From Lysobacterales bacterium 15-68-25 (lineage in GTDB: Bacteria > Pseudomonadota > Gammaproteobacteria > Xanthomonadales > Rhodanobacteraceae), in NCBI GenBank assembly GCA_002279065.1, contig NCKB01000015.1, positions 1-64,000 on the forward strand: a stretch of 64,000 nt of DNA, in the 5' to 3' direction. Each line of letters opens with the position of its first letter. Position 1 is the first letter of the stretch. A model generated the notes under the pieces. It was not told where the DNA came from and did no database searches. It saw nothing but the letters and a program-made list of their open reading frames with translations. A program made the translations under genes and the position numbers. Below, piece after piece: positions 1 through 7,470 of this stretch.

Positions 1-1
1 C

Positions 2-85
2 CCCCACGAATCACTCGGCGACCTGACACCCGCCGAATACCGTCAACAAGCCGCCAGCGGTTCTACTTTTGAAGTGTCTGCTTGA
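2..85 (+). CDS. IS3-family transposase OrfB, C-terminal end (partial)
   Basis: This is an open frame entering from the left edge and ending at TGA 83-85. Its 27 residues include HESLGDLTPAEYR and end STFEVSA, which resembles the extreme C-terminus of IS3-family OrfB integrases (the R-P-H-x-x-L-x-x-L-T-P-x-E motif after the DDE domain). The catalytic DDE residues would lie outside the window. It overlaps the 3' end of the antisense IS110-type transposase, so one insertion sequence has probably landed in or against the other. The match rests on a short motif. Confidence 0.7.
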   Translation, partial: PHESLGDLTPAEYRQQAASGSTFEVSA

Positions 86-1107
86 CGGGGGAGCTTACGG
101 TCGCGCGCCAGCATCGCCCACGCCTGCCGCGCGTGCTTGTTGGCGATCGCCACCAGCACCTTTCCGAACGGCATCCGCCGATCCAGCGTGCGTATCCACA
201 ACTGCTCCGGCGTGGCCTGTTCGGTCGCCACCGCCTTGGCCCGTTGCAGGCTGCTGCGCGCACCCTGGATCAGCAGCGTGCGCAGGTAGGCATCCCCATG
301 ACAGCTGATCGTGCCCAGCCGCGCTCGCCCGCCCGTGGAGTGCTGCATCGGCACCAGGCCCAGCCAGGCGGCCAGCTGCCGACCGTTGCGAAAGTCGGTC
401 GCAGAACCCAGCGTCGCCACCACCGCGTCGGCGGTGATCGGCCCGATGCCGACGATCGCGCGCAGCCGCATGCAGCGCGCATCCTGTCGCGCGTGGGCGT
501 CGATGCGGGCATCGCACGCGTCGATGCGCGCGCGCAATTGTGCCCAGTGGGCGGCCAGGTCGCGCAACAGCTCGCGAAACTCGCCGGGCAAGCCATCCTG
601 CGCCTCCAGGTCGGCCAGCACCCGGCGCAATGCCACGTCGCTGTTGGCCACCACGAGGCCGAACTCGGCCAGCAGGCCACGCAGCCGGTTGCCGATCGCC
701 AGGCTCTCGGCCTTGTAGCCCTCGCGCACCCGGTGCCACGCCAGCCGTGCCTGCTGCTCGACCGACTTCACCGGCACGAAGCGCATGTTGCCCTGCCGGG
801 CGGCGGTGGCGATCGCCTCGGCGTCGTTGCGGTCGTTCTTGGTGGTGCGGCTCTTGCGGAACGGGCCGACGAACTGGGCGGCGATGATCTTCGGCTGCAA
901 GCCCAGCGCCAGGCAGTGCCGGGCCCAGTGATGCGCCCCGCTGCACGCCTCCATCGCCACCACCGCACCGGCCGGCTGCTGGCCGAGCCACGCGGCAAAG
1001 GCGTCGCGCTTCAACTCCTGCCGCCGCAGCACGTGCCCGGCGGCATCCATCTCACACACCGAAAACACCCGCTTCGCCAGGTCCACACCCAGGGTTATAG
1101 TGCCCAT
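43..1107 (-). CDS. IS110-family transposase (DEDD/serine recombinase)
   Basis: The 354-aa protein has the two domains of IS110-type transposases. The N-terminal RuvC-like DEDD domain carries D9 in GVDLAK, an acidic residue in VVAMEACSGAHHW and the KNDRNDAEAIA block. The C-terminal IS116/IS110/IS902 domain carries AAWLGLVP and HSTGGRARLG, which contain the Ser region used for strand exchange. Family members act with a structured bridge RNA encoded in a non-coding end of the element. The last dozen residues (ADTSKVEPLAAC) are antisense to the IS3 OrfB tail at 2-85, so the native C-terminus may have been altered or extended by flanking DNA. The start ATG has a strong GAGGAGGAAG Shine-Dalgarno sequence. 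The length is normal for the family, so it is probably intact. Confidence 0.93.
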   Translation of the reverse strand: MGTITLGVDLAKRVFSVCEMDAAGHVLRRQELKRDAFAAWLGQQPAGAVVAMEACSGAHHWARHCLALGLQPKIIAAQFVGPFRKSRTTKNDRNDAEAIATAARQGNMRFVPVKSVEQQARLAWHRVREGYKAESLAIGNRLRGLLAEFGLVVANSDVALRRVLADLEAQDGLPGEFRELLRDLAAHWAQLRARIDACDARIDAHARQDARCMRLRAIVGIGPITADAVVATLGSATDFRNGRQLAAWLGLVPMQHSTGGRARLGTISCHGDAYLRTLLIQGARSSLQRAKAVATEQATPEQLWIRTLDRRMPFGKVLVAIANKHARQAWAMLARDRKLPRQADTSKVEPLAAC

Positions 1108-1108
1108 G

Positions 1109-1182
1109 GAGACTTCCTCCTCTGCTGACGGTTGTGTCGCAACACCATCATGGCCCTCGAGGCCGAAAGGGGAGGAAGTCTC
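1109..1182 (-). promoter_or_regulatory. IS110 5' leader: long-range stem covering the transposase Shine-Dalgarno
   Basis: The 12 bases at 1109-1120 (GAGACTTCCTCC) are perfectly complementary to 1171-1182 (GGAGGAAGTCTC). In the transposase transcript the arm next to the start codon is its Shine-Dalgarno sequence, so the fold would mask it. The loop of about 50 bases contains further short self-complementary runs such as ggccctcgaggcc. In IS110-group elements the 5' non-coding end also encodes the bridge RNA, so the stem may instead belong to that RNA. Element ends and RNA boundaries cannot be fixed from one copy. Confidence 0.6.
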
Positions 1183-1303
1183 TTTTTACTCGTTCAAGGC
1201 GGACTGCTGCGCCGTTGCCTAGCTCCACTGTTGGACGCCCGCTTCTGGCCGAAAGCGGCCTCCGAGATCTCGTTCCAGCTCATTCGTGAGTGTCTCGGGG
1301 CAA

Positions 1304-1492
1304 AAGCTTTCGTGCGCCTTCGGCGCCCGAGTCACTTTCTCTTGGGTCGCCAAGAGAAAGTAACCAAAGAGAAGGCGACCCTCCTCGGCACTTGCCGGGC
1401 ATGCTGCCCGGCAAGTCCGTGAGCCGTGGCCGGGCTTTTCGACAGTGCATCCATGCACTGGCGAAAAGGCATCGGCGTCCCTGCCGATGCCC
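1304..1492 (-). repeat. Structured intergenic repeat, copy A (inverted, diverged)
   Basis: Read on the minus strand, this copy has the same order of hairpins as copies B and C, but most stems differ in sequence while staying paired. The stems are 1469-1477/1483-1491, 1443-1449/1454-1460, 1390-1401/1405-1416, 1335-1345/1350-1360 and 1314-1318/1322-1326. The block around 1331-1372 (gagtcactttctcttggg and its partner) is the best conserved by sequence. Chance open frames across it are not credible genes because they follow the repeat, not a protein pattern. Confidence 0.8.
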
Positions 1493-1751
1493 CTGCGGGC
1501 CTGATCGTCCACGACTCACTGCCTCACAAGGGAGGTGGGGATCAAAAGCAAGGGCGACGGCCAAAGCCAAAGCCACAGCAACGGCAACGATGACGGTGAC
1601 GGCGACCGAAGCGCGGTAGCGGTAGCAGCGGCAATAACAGCGACCACCGCCTCAGCAACAGCATCGGCACGGACAACAACGCAAAGGCGATGGTGATCGC
1701 GTGAGCGATCGCCGAGCCTTTGCGCGCACCGCGCGCGGCTTTTGACCTTCC
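1493..1751. other. Intergenic spacer with low-complexity triplet-like tract
   Basis: There is no credible gene here. From about 1552 to 1700 the sequence is a degenerate tract of short units (caaagccaaagccacagcaa, ggtagcggtagc, and similar) of purine-rich GCA/GGC character, unlike neighbouring coding DNA. It may be expanded simple sequence between repeat copies A and B. The end (1690-1712) has gcgatcgcgtgagcgatcgc, a self-complementary stretch. Confidence 0.6.
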
Positions 1752-1994
1752 CTCCCCTCTGCAGCGGCGGCCGGGCGGAGGATCAGCCCGGAGGGTGGCC
1801 GGCAGGGATGCCGGCCAGTTTGGCGTCAGGGCAGGATGCCCTGTCGACAAACCCCGTAGCCCGGACGCGTACCTCCCGGGCCGCCGGCCCGGGAGGCGCG
1901 GAAGCGGGGTGGCCTTTCTCTTGGTTACTTCTCTTTGGCCACGCAAAGAGAAGTGACTCGCCCTCCGAAGGAGGACGAAACCGCTTTTCGCTCT
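1752..1994 (+). repeat. Structured intergenic repeat, copy B
   Basis: This 243-base unit is nearly identical in layout to copy C. It begins ctcccctctgcagcggcggc and ends about ggacgaaaccgcttttcgct. Its hairpins are 1797-1804/1809-1816 (loop GGGA), 1827-1833/1837-1843 (loop GGA), 1872-1882/1886-1896, an 11-bp stem in the ttctctttg/caaagagaa segment near 1926-1955, and cctcc-gaa-ggagg near 1963-1975. Just downstream (2032-2085) there is a split palindrome related to the element at 2402-2421. Confidence 0.85.
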
Positions 1995-2120
1995 ACAAGA
2001 TCGATATGAGCTGAAAGGGCAAAAGACGCTGGATTCGCGCTTGAACAGCCTGCGTCTGTTGAAGAGCTCTTCGCGGGAATGACGGCGGCGGGGCGTGCGG
2101 CAACGCTTGGTGCGCGGCAC

Positions 2121-2364
2121 CTCCCCTCTGCAGCGGCGGCCGGGCGGAGGATCAGCCCGAAGGGTGGCCGGCAGGGATGCCGGCCAGTTTGGCGTCAGTC
2201 CATGGATGGACTGTCGACAAACCCCGCAGCCCGGCCGCGAACCTCCCGGGCCAACGGCCCGGGAGGCGCGGAAGCGGGGTGGCCTTTCTCTTGGTTACTT
2301 CTCTTTGGCCAAGCAAAGAGAAGTGACTCGGCCTCCGCAGGAGGACGAAACCTCTTTTCGCTCT
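2121..2364 (+). repeat. Structured intergenic repeat, copy C
   Basis: This is the direct repeat of copy B, 369 bases downstream. Paired segments are 2166-2173/2178-2185 (loop GGGA), 2196-2202/2207-2213 (loop TGGA) and 2242-2252/2256-2266, followed by the ttctctttg/caaagagaa stem and a cctcc-gca-ggagg hairpin. Stem 2 is CAGTCCA/TGGACTG here against CAGGGCA/TGCCCTG in copy B, so both sides changed together. It ends about 125 bases before the aldo/keto reductase start. Confidence 0.85.
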
Positions 2365-2401
2365 GATGATGGGCGCAGTGCGAACTGCGGAAAGTCACTG
2401 G

Positions 2402-2421
2402 ATTCCGGCTTCCGCCGGAAT
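2402..2421. repeat. dRS3-like short palindrome (ATTCC...GGAAT)
   Basis: This is a perfect 8-bp inverted repeat, ATTCCGGC-ttcc-GCCGGAAT, in the context ctggattccggc...ggaatgacg. The form resembles the ATTCCC-N8-GGGAAT repeats seen dispersed in many proteobacterial genomes. A related version, interrupted by extra sequence, follows repeat copy B at about 2032-2085, so each long repeat copy is trailed by one of these. Confidence 0.65.
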
Positions 2422-2487
2422 GACGATCGGTGAGTTCGAGGGGAGGAGTAACCTCTCCGGGTTACCCACACCGGAGCCCCATTCCCC

Positions 2488-3462
<975 letters not shown>

Positions 3463-3549
3463 GAAGCCCCGCGTTCGACCGCGTCGACAACCGGGACTGG
3501 AGCCGTGCGACCGACGCCGGCTCCACTCACCGCATCGCGAATCGGCGCG

Positions 3550-3669
3550 CTAGCGATGCCTCCATGCGTGGACGCCGATCACGACCAGACCGATCACGGT
3601 CATGGCGACATAGAGGATGGTACGTAGCCAGTACAGGCGGCGAAGGTTCTTGGTCTGGGGCGGAAACAC
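3550..3669 (-). CDS. Small predicted membrane protein (39 aa)
   Basis: This short frame starts at GTG 3667-3669 and ends TAG 3550-3552. The residues run about VFPPQTKNLRRLYWLRTI and then a single hydrophobic span (LYVAMTVIGLVVIGVHAW) with basic residues on both sides. That is a typical single-pass small protein pattern: a positive N-terminal cytoplasmic end and one helix. GGAGAGG sits about seven bases upstream of the GTG. A 67-residue frame in another register overlaps it but has no protein-like character. I do not recognise a family. The convincing features are the hydrophobic segment and the ribosome site. Confidence 0.5.
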   Translation of the reverse strand: MFPPQTKNLRRLYWLRTILYVAMTVIGLVVIGVHAWRHR

Positions 3670-4220
3670 GTGGCCTCTCCGTGGTCATCTGCGGCGAAGG
3701 TAGCAGAGGAATCGGCGAGGTAGAGACCACCCGTTTCCTCCGGAAAATGACAACGCGATAGAGGCTGGAATCCGTGGGCCGGATGCGTGTCTTGCACAGA
3801 ACGGCAAGGCCCCGCGTTACTCCGTAACACCACCGATTTTTCTTCCCCCGCGCGAAGGGCGGGAGTAAAATTCATCGCGTCGAGTCCCTGATTCCATACA
3901 CGGCCATGATCACCTTCAATCCGCGTTGGGCCATTTTCGCCAGCGGTCTGTTTGCCACGCTGACCGACGTCCCGCCCGCGCGTTGACCCACTCCGCGTCG
4001 TGAGTCGCGTCCCCAGGCGAAAACCCGCCTGATCCGGACGACGGCCGCCCCTCGAACCGCTTGCACGCCGTGCCGATGCCATTGCATTGGCTGACCGCCT
4101 GCAGCCCTTTCCCGCGAGCCCGCCAACGATTCATGCCGCAGCGCCTTGCCGCCGTCGGCGGCGTCACCGCGCGCGTGCCAGTCCCTGCCCCGCGCGCCCA
4201 TCATCAGGGGAGAAACACCG
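3670..4220. other. Intergenic region without a clear gene
   Basis: About 550 bases. A 26-codon frame at 3906-3986 (MITFNPRWAIFASGLF...) has no ribosome site and is not called. A T-rich patch (gatttttcttccccc, 3835-3849) is followed by a weak G/C hairpin at 3845-3865. The rest is compositionally like degraded coding DNA. The promoter for the 4221-5301 pair should lie in the last 200 bases, but I could not pick a box with confidence. Confidence 0.5.
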
Positions 4221-4418
4221 ATGGATCCACAACCGCGTCACCACCGCGCCAGCCCGTGGCTGTTCGCCGCCTGCGTGGCGCTCTACCTGGGCCTGGTCGG
4301 CCCGTGGCTGATTTCCGCCGCCAGCACGCTGGCGGTCACCGTTGGCCTGGTTTTGCTGGTCGCCCTGCTCGCCTGGGCATGGCGGCTGTTTGGACACACC
4401 TTCACTCAAGGAAAGTGA
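4221..4418 (+). CDS. Small two-helix membrane protein
   Basis: This 65-aa protein starts at ATG 4221 behind AGGGGAG (4206-4212). After a short basic N-terminus (MDPQPRHHRASPW) it has two hydrophobic helices separated by about SAAST, and a short C-terminal tail ending TFTQGK. I do not recognise the family. The stop codon is one base before the ATG of the SPFH lipoprotein gene, so the two are almost certainly co-transcribed and possibly translationally coupled. It may be a small membrane partner of the SPFH protein; that is inference from position only. Confidence 0.75.
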   Translation: MDPQPRHHRASPWLFAACVALYLGLVGPWLISAASTLAVTVGLVLLVALLAWAWRLFGHTFTQGK

Positions 4419-4419
4419 C

Positions 4420-5301
4420 ATGAAGACGATTTTCTCCACCCGCCTGGTCGTGGGCATCCTCGTGCTCGCCCTCGCCTCGCTCTCGCTGACCCAGTGCAGC
4501 AAGGTGCCGGCCGGCAACGTCGGCGTGAAGTTCAAGCTGTACGGCGACGGCAAGGGCTCGCTCAAGGAACTGCCGCCGGGCCGCTACTGGGTGGGCTGGG
4601 GCTACGACCTCTACACCTTCCCCACCTTCACCCAGAACTACACCTGGACCCGCAGCCCCACGGAAGGCTCGCCGAACGACGAGTCGCTGACCTTCCAGAC
4701 CGTGGAGGGCCTGTCGGTGAACGCGGACGTGGGCATCACGTACCACATCAACCCGGACAAGGTGACCACGATCTTCCAGAAGTACCGCAAGGGGGTGAAC
4801 GAGATCACCGACATCTACCTGCGCAACATGGTGCGCGACGCGCTGGTGAAGGAGGCCAGCGTGCTCGGTATCGAGTCGGTCTACGGCCGCGGCAAGGCCT
4901 CGCTGATCCAGTCCGTGCAGGACGACATCAGCCACGAGGTGGCGTCCACCGGCATCGTGATTGAGAAGATCTACTGGATCGGCGAGCTGCGCCTGCCGGC
5001 GACGGTGGTGCAGTCGATCAACGCCAAGATCCAGGCCACGCAGATGGCCGAGCAGCGCAAGAACGAGATCGCCCAGGCCCAGGCCGAGGCGGCCAAGGAA
5101 GTGGCGATGGCCGAAGGCAAGGCGAAGGCCCAGCTGGCGATCGCCGAAGCCGAGGCGCAGGCGATCCGCATGAAGGGCGACGCCCTGCGAGCCAACCCCG
5201 ACGTCATCCACATGACGGCGGTGGAGAAGTGGAACGGCCAGTTGCCGATGTACACCGGCGGCAACTCGGTACCGCTGATCCAGCTGCCACAGGCGAAGTA
5301 A
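4420..5301 (+). CDS. SPFH/Band-7 domain lipoprotein
   Basis: The 293-aa protein begins with a hydrophobic signal (ILVLALASLSLTQC) and a Cys at about residue 26 that fits a lipobox loosely (Gln at -1 is unusual), so membrane anchoring is likely but the lipid attachment uncertain. Residues about 30-200 form an SPFH/prohibitin-type domain (VPAGNVGVKF, YWVGWGYDLYTFP, LSVNADVGITYHI). Residues about 205-260 are an Ala/Glu/Lys-rich heptad region (NEIAQAQAEAAKEVAMAEGK) that should form a coiled coil for oligomerisation. SPFH proteins form ring assemblies that organise membranes or restrain proteases. It follows a small two-helix protein by one base. The exact role is unknown. Confidence 0.88.
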   Translation: MKTIFSTRLVVGILVLALASLSLTQCSKVPAGNVGVKFKLYGDGKGSLKELPPGRYWVGWGYDLYTFPTFTQNYTWTRSPTEGSPNDESLTFQTVEGLSVNADVGITYHINPDKVTTIFQKYRKGVNEITDIYLRNMVRDALVKEASVLGIESVYGRGKASLIQSVQDDISHEVASTGIVIEKIYWIGELRLPATVVQSINAKIQATQMAEQRKNEIAQAQAEAAKEVAMAEGKAKAQLAIAEAEAQAIRMKGDALRANPDVIHMTAVEKWNGQLPMYTGGNSVPLIQLPQAK

Positions 5302-5308
5302 GTCATCG

Positions 5309-5334
5309 GCGGCGACGGAGCGATCCGTCGCCGC
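5309..5334 (+). terminator. Hairpin after the SPFH gene
   Basis: A perfect 11-bp stem (GCGGCGACGGA / TCCGTCGCCGC) closed by a GCGA tetraloop starts eight bases after the stop codon. The following tract (tatttcatc) is only weakly U-rich, so this is a probable but not textbook intrinsic terminator, or an mRNA 3'-end stabiliser. Confidence 0.5.
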
Positions 5335-5367
5335 TATTTCATCAGGCGCAGGAGGAGCGTCGGCCGC

Positions 5368-5440
5368 GTAGGAGCGCGCTCGCGCGCGATGCTTTTTCCC
5401 GAACCCGAAGAAGAGCATCGCGCGCGAGCGCGCTCCTACA
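5368..5440. repeat. REP-type long palindrome
   Basis: Two perfect 26-base arms (5368-5393 and 5414-5439; gtaggagcgcgctcgcgcgc and its complement) flank a 20-base centre. The gtaggagcgcg...cgcgctcctac form is that of extragenic palindromes of pseudomonads and xanthomonads, which are mobilised by RAYT transposases. It sits between the convergent SPFH and tetR genes, the usual location, and may also act as a bidirectional transcription barrier. Confidence 0.8.
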
Positions 5441-5464
5441 GGGGGAGTATGGTGCGTGCAGGGT

Positions 5465-6040
5465 TTACCGCGCGAGGCCGGCTAGCAGGGACTTTCCGAC
5501 GGCCTCGGGACCACCGCCGGAGCGACTCCCCCGGCCCACCACCATTGCACCCTCAAGCGCCGACAGCATCAGCTCGGCCAGTGCGGCGGGACGCTGGTCG
5601 CTGGTCACCCGCCCGCATTGCTGGGCGTCGCGGAAGGCGGCGGTGAGCCAGTCGAGGTTGAGCCGGAAGAAGCCGGCGACCGCGTCGGCAACGTCGGTCG
5701 GCAGGGCGTCGGCCTCGGCACCGAGCATGCCGCAGACGCACAGGCGGCCGTCCTGCGCGTAGGTGGTGGCGAACAGCCGCACATAGGCCTTCAGCCGCGC
5801 CACGGGATCGCGGCGGGCCACGTCGATGGCGGCCAGCGCCGACTCGAAGCGCCCGGTGTAGCGATGGGCGAGCGCGGCGACCAGGTCGGCCTTGGTGCGG
5901 AAGTGGTGATGCACGCTGGGCTTGCGGATGCCCACCGCCTGCGCCACGTCATCGAAGGAGAAGCCGCCGTAGCCGCGCTGCTGGATCAGCGCCTCGGCCA
6001 CGTCCATCACCCGCGTCGCGGTGCCGGCCACCGCGCTCAT
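5465..6040 (-). CDS. TetR/AcrR-family transcriptional regulator
   Basis: This 191-aa repressor has an N-terminal helix-turn-helix (RVMDVAEALIQQRGYGGFSFDD, then VAQAVGIRKPSVHHHFRTK, residues about 10-55) and an all-helical ligand domain. A CVCGML motif near residue 105 places two cysteines one residue apart, a possible redox or electrophile sensor as in NemR-like members. Its ATG overlaps the TGA of the bicupin gene (ATGA), so the two are translationally coupled. A CTACCT-N6-AGGTAG palindrome just upstream of the bicupin gene is the obvious candidate operator, which would make it autoregulatory. Confidence 0.9.
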   Translation of the reverse strand: MSAVAGTATRVMDVAEALIQQRGYGGFSFDDVAQAVGIRKPSVHHHFRTKADLVAALAHRYTGRFESALAAIDVARRDPVARLKAYVRLFATTYAQDGRLCVCGMLGAEADALPTDVADAVAGFFRLNLDWLTAAFRDAQQCGRVTSDQRPAALAELMLSALEGAMVVGRGSRSGGGPEAVGKSLLAGLAR

Positions 6041-6711
6041 GCGGCGGCCTCGGCGTCGGTGATCAGGTGCCCGGTCTTCACCAGGATGATGCAGCCCTCG
6101 CGGCTGAACGGCTTGTGCTGGCTCAGGTGCGGGCTGCGGATCCAGCTGCCGGCCGGATAGCGGCCATGCTCGTCCTCGAACGTGCCCTCCACCACCAGGA
6201 TCTCCTCGCCGCCGTAGTGGCGGTGCGGATTGAAGTAGGTGTTCGGCGCCCAGCGCACCAGCGCGGTGTGCGCGGTGCGGAAGTCGTGCAGCGGCATCAC
6301 CGACAGGCCCGGCACCAGGCCGGGGAGCCACGGCTCCTCGCGGGTGTGCACGACCACGCGGGCGTGGTCGTTCGGGTCGAAGTAGCGCAGCTTCACGAAC
6401 AACACGCAGCCGGTGTCCGACCACGGCGCATGCGAGGAGCCGGGCGGGTTGCGGATGTAGCTGCCGGGGCCGAAGCGGCCGGTTTCGTCGCAGAACTCGC
6501 CCTCCAGCACGAACAGTTCCTCGCCCAGCGCATGCACGTGGTTGTCGAAGCGCGAGCCGGGCGCGTAGCGGACGATGGACGTGGCGCGGGCCACCTCGTC
6601 GCCGTCGCGCTCGAGCATCTTGCGCTCGACTCCGGCGGCGGGCGACGGCATCCATTCCAGCGCGGCGGCGTCGACGACCTCCCGCCGGGACCAGTCGGAA
6701 CGGAGTTGCAT
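6037..6711 (-). CDS. Tandem cupin protein (ChrR-type cupin domains)
   Basis: This 224-aa cytoplasmic protein has two ChrR-like cupin repeats. The first (residues about 45-110) has HVHALGEELFVLEGEF and a later SSHAPW His. The second (about 155-215) has HRHYGGEEILVVEGTF and LSQHKPF. The conserved HxH...E...H sets should bind a metal, typically Zn or Fe, in each barrel. ChrR-like cupins occur in anti-sigma factors and in small stress or detoxification proteins; there is no zinc-finger anti-sigma domain here. It is the first gene of the cupin-tetR unit and starts 11 bases from a TetR-type operator. The substrate is unknown. Confidence 0.85.
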   Translation of the reverse strand: MQLRSDWSRREVVDAAALEWMPSPAAGVERKMLERDGDEVARATSIVRYAPGSRFDNHVHALGEELFVLEGEFCDETGRFGPGSYIRNPPGSSHAPWSDTGCVLFVKLRYFDPNDHARVVVHTREEPWLPGLVPGLSVMPLHDFRTAHTALVRWAPNTYFNPHRHYGGEEILVVEGTFEDEHGRYPAGSWIRSPHLSQHKPFSREGCIILVKTGHLITDAEAAA

Positions 6712-6721
6712 GATCGTTTAC

Positions 6722-6739
6722 CTACCTATTGGAAGGTAG
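6722..6739. promoter_or_regulatory. Probable TetR operator
   Basis: This is the perfect inverted repeat CTACCT-attgga-AGGTAG, whose near edge is 11 bases upstream of the bicupin start codon (6711, minus strand). It would overlap the transcription start or ribosome site of the cupin-tetR operon. Size and symmetry fit TetR-family sites, and the regulator is encoded in the same operon. The lipocalin gene lies on the other side, 127 bases away, and could also be affected. Confidence 0.65.
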
Positions 6740-6866
6740 ACAGCATGCGCCTGCATCCGGAAACGGGCAAGCCGGCGTACCAGCCGGGCTGGCCGGTGCT
6801 GACCACGTTCACCCATCGCGGACGGGTTCGCCGGCAAGCTTTCCCGACCGTCCAAGGAGCTTCCCG

Positions 6867-7406
6867 ATGACCCGCTTCCTGCAGCTCGCCGCCTTCGCCA
6901 TGCTCGCCATGGTCGGCACCGCCGCCGGCGAGCCGCTGCCGAATCGCCCGGTGCCGCAGCTCGACCTGGATCGCTACCTGGGTCAGTGGCACGAGATCGC
7001 GCACCTGCCGATGTTCTTCCAGCGCAAGTGCATCGACACCATCACCGCCACCTACACGAAGCGGCCCGACGGCACCGTCAACGTGCACAACGCCTGCCGC
7101 ACCGCCGACGGCATGGATGCGTCCGATGGCGTCGCCCGCCGCATGGACGACCAATCCGGCGCGCTCAAGGTGCGCTTCGCCCCGGCGTGGCTGGGCTGGC
7201 TGCCGATGGTGTGGGCGGACTACTGGGTGGTCGAGCTGGACCCGGACTACCGCTGGGCCGTGGTCGGCAGCCCCAGCCGCAAGTACCTGTGGGTGCTGTC
7301 GCGCGAGCCGCACATGGACGCGGCCACGTTCCGCGGCATCCGCGAGCGCGCCGCGGCCCGCGGTTATCCGGTCGACAAGCTGGTGATGGCCGCCCCGCTG
7401 GATTGA
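6867..7406 (+). CDS. blc: Bacterial lipocalin
   Basis: This 179-aa protein has an N-terminal signal peptide (FLQLAAFAMLAMVGTAAG) and a lipocalin barrel. The family signature D-L-D-R-Y-L-G-Q-W-H-E-I is at residues about 31-42, and the closing region includes DYWVVELDPDYRWAVVGSP. Bacterial lipocalins (Blc) bind lysophospholipids or fatty acids at the envelope and are induced in stress. Unlike E. coli Blc it has no lipobox cysteine, so it is probably soluble in the periplasm. The start ATG is chosen for the AAGGAG at 6854-6859; an in-frame upstream extension lacks a signal peptide. Confidence 0.9.
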   Translation: MTRFLQLAAFAMLAMVGTAAGEPLPNRPVPQLDLDRYLGQWHEIAHLPMFFQRKCIDTITATYTKRPDGTVNVHNACRTADGMDASDGVARRMDDQSGALKVRFAPAWLGWLPMVWADYWVVELDPDYRWAVVGSPSRKYLWVLSREPHMDAATFRGIRERAAARGYPVDKLVMAAPLD

Positions 7407-7470
7407 CGGTGGCTTGATCGGGCGTCCACGAGCGCCCCGGCATGCTCGGCTTTTTGCACGGAGGCTGCCG

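Noticed and set aside
1720-2433. Small open frames with FSWLLLFGHAKRSDS-like translations
   Set aside because: They recur only because the DNA repeat recurs, and the opposite strand gives similar frames; best explained by the structured repeat, not by proteins.
3906-3986. A 26-codon frame (MITFNPRWAIFASG...)
   Set aside because: No ribosome site and no clear membrane or other motif; kept only as a note in the intergenic entry.
4420-5301. SPFH gene as part of a prophage
   Set aside because: Some phage-related SPFH proteins are similar, but neighbours are chromosomal and there are no phage structural genes.
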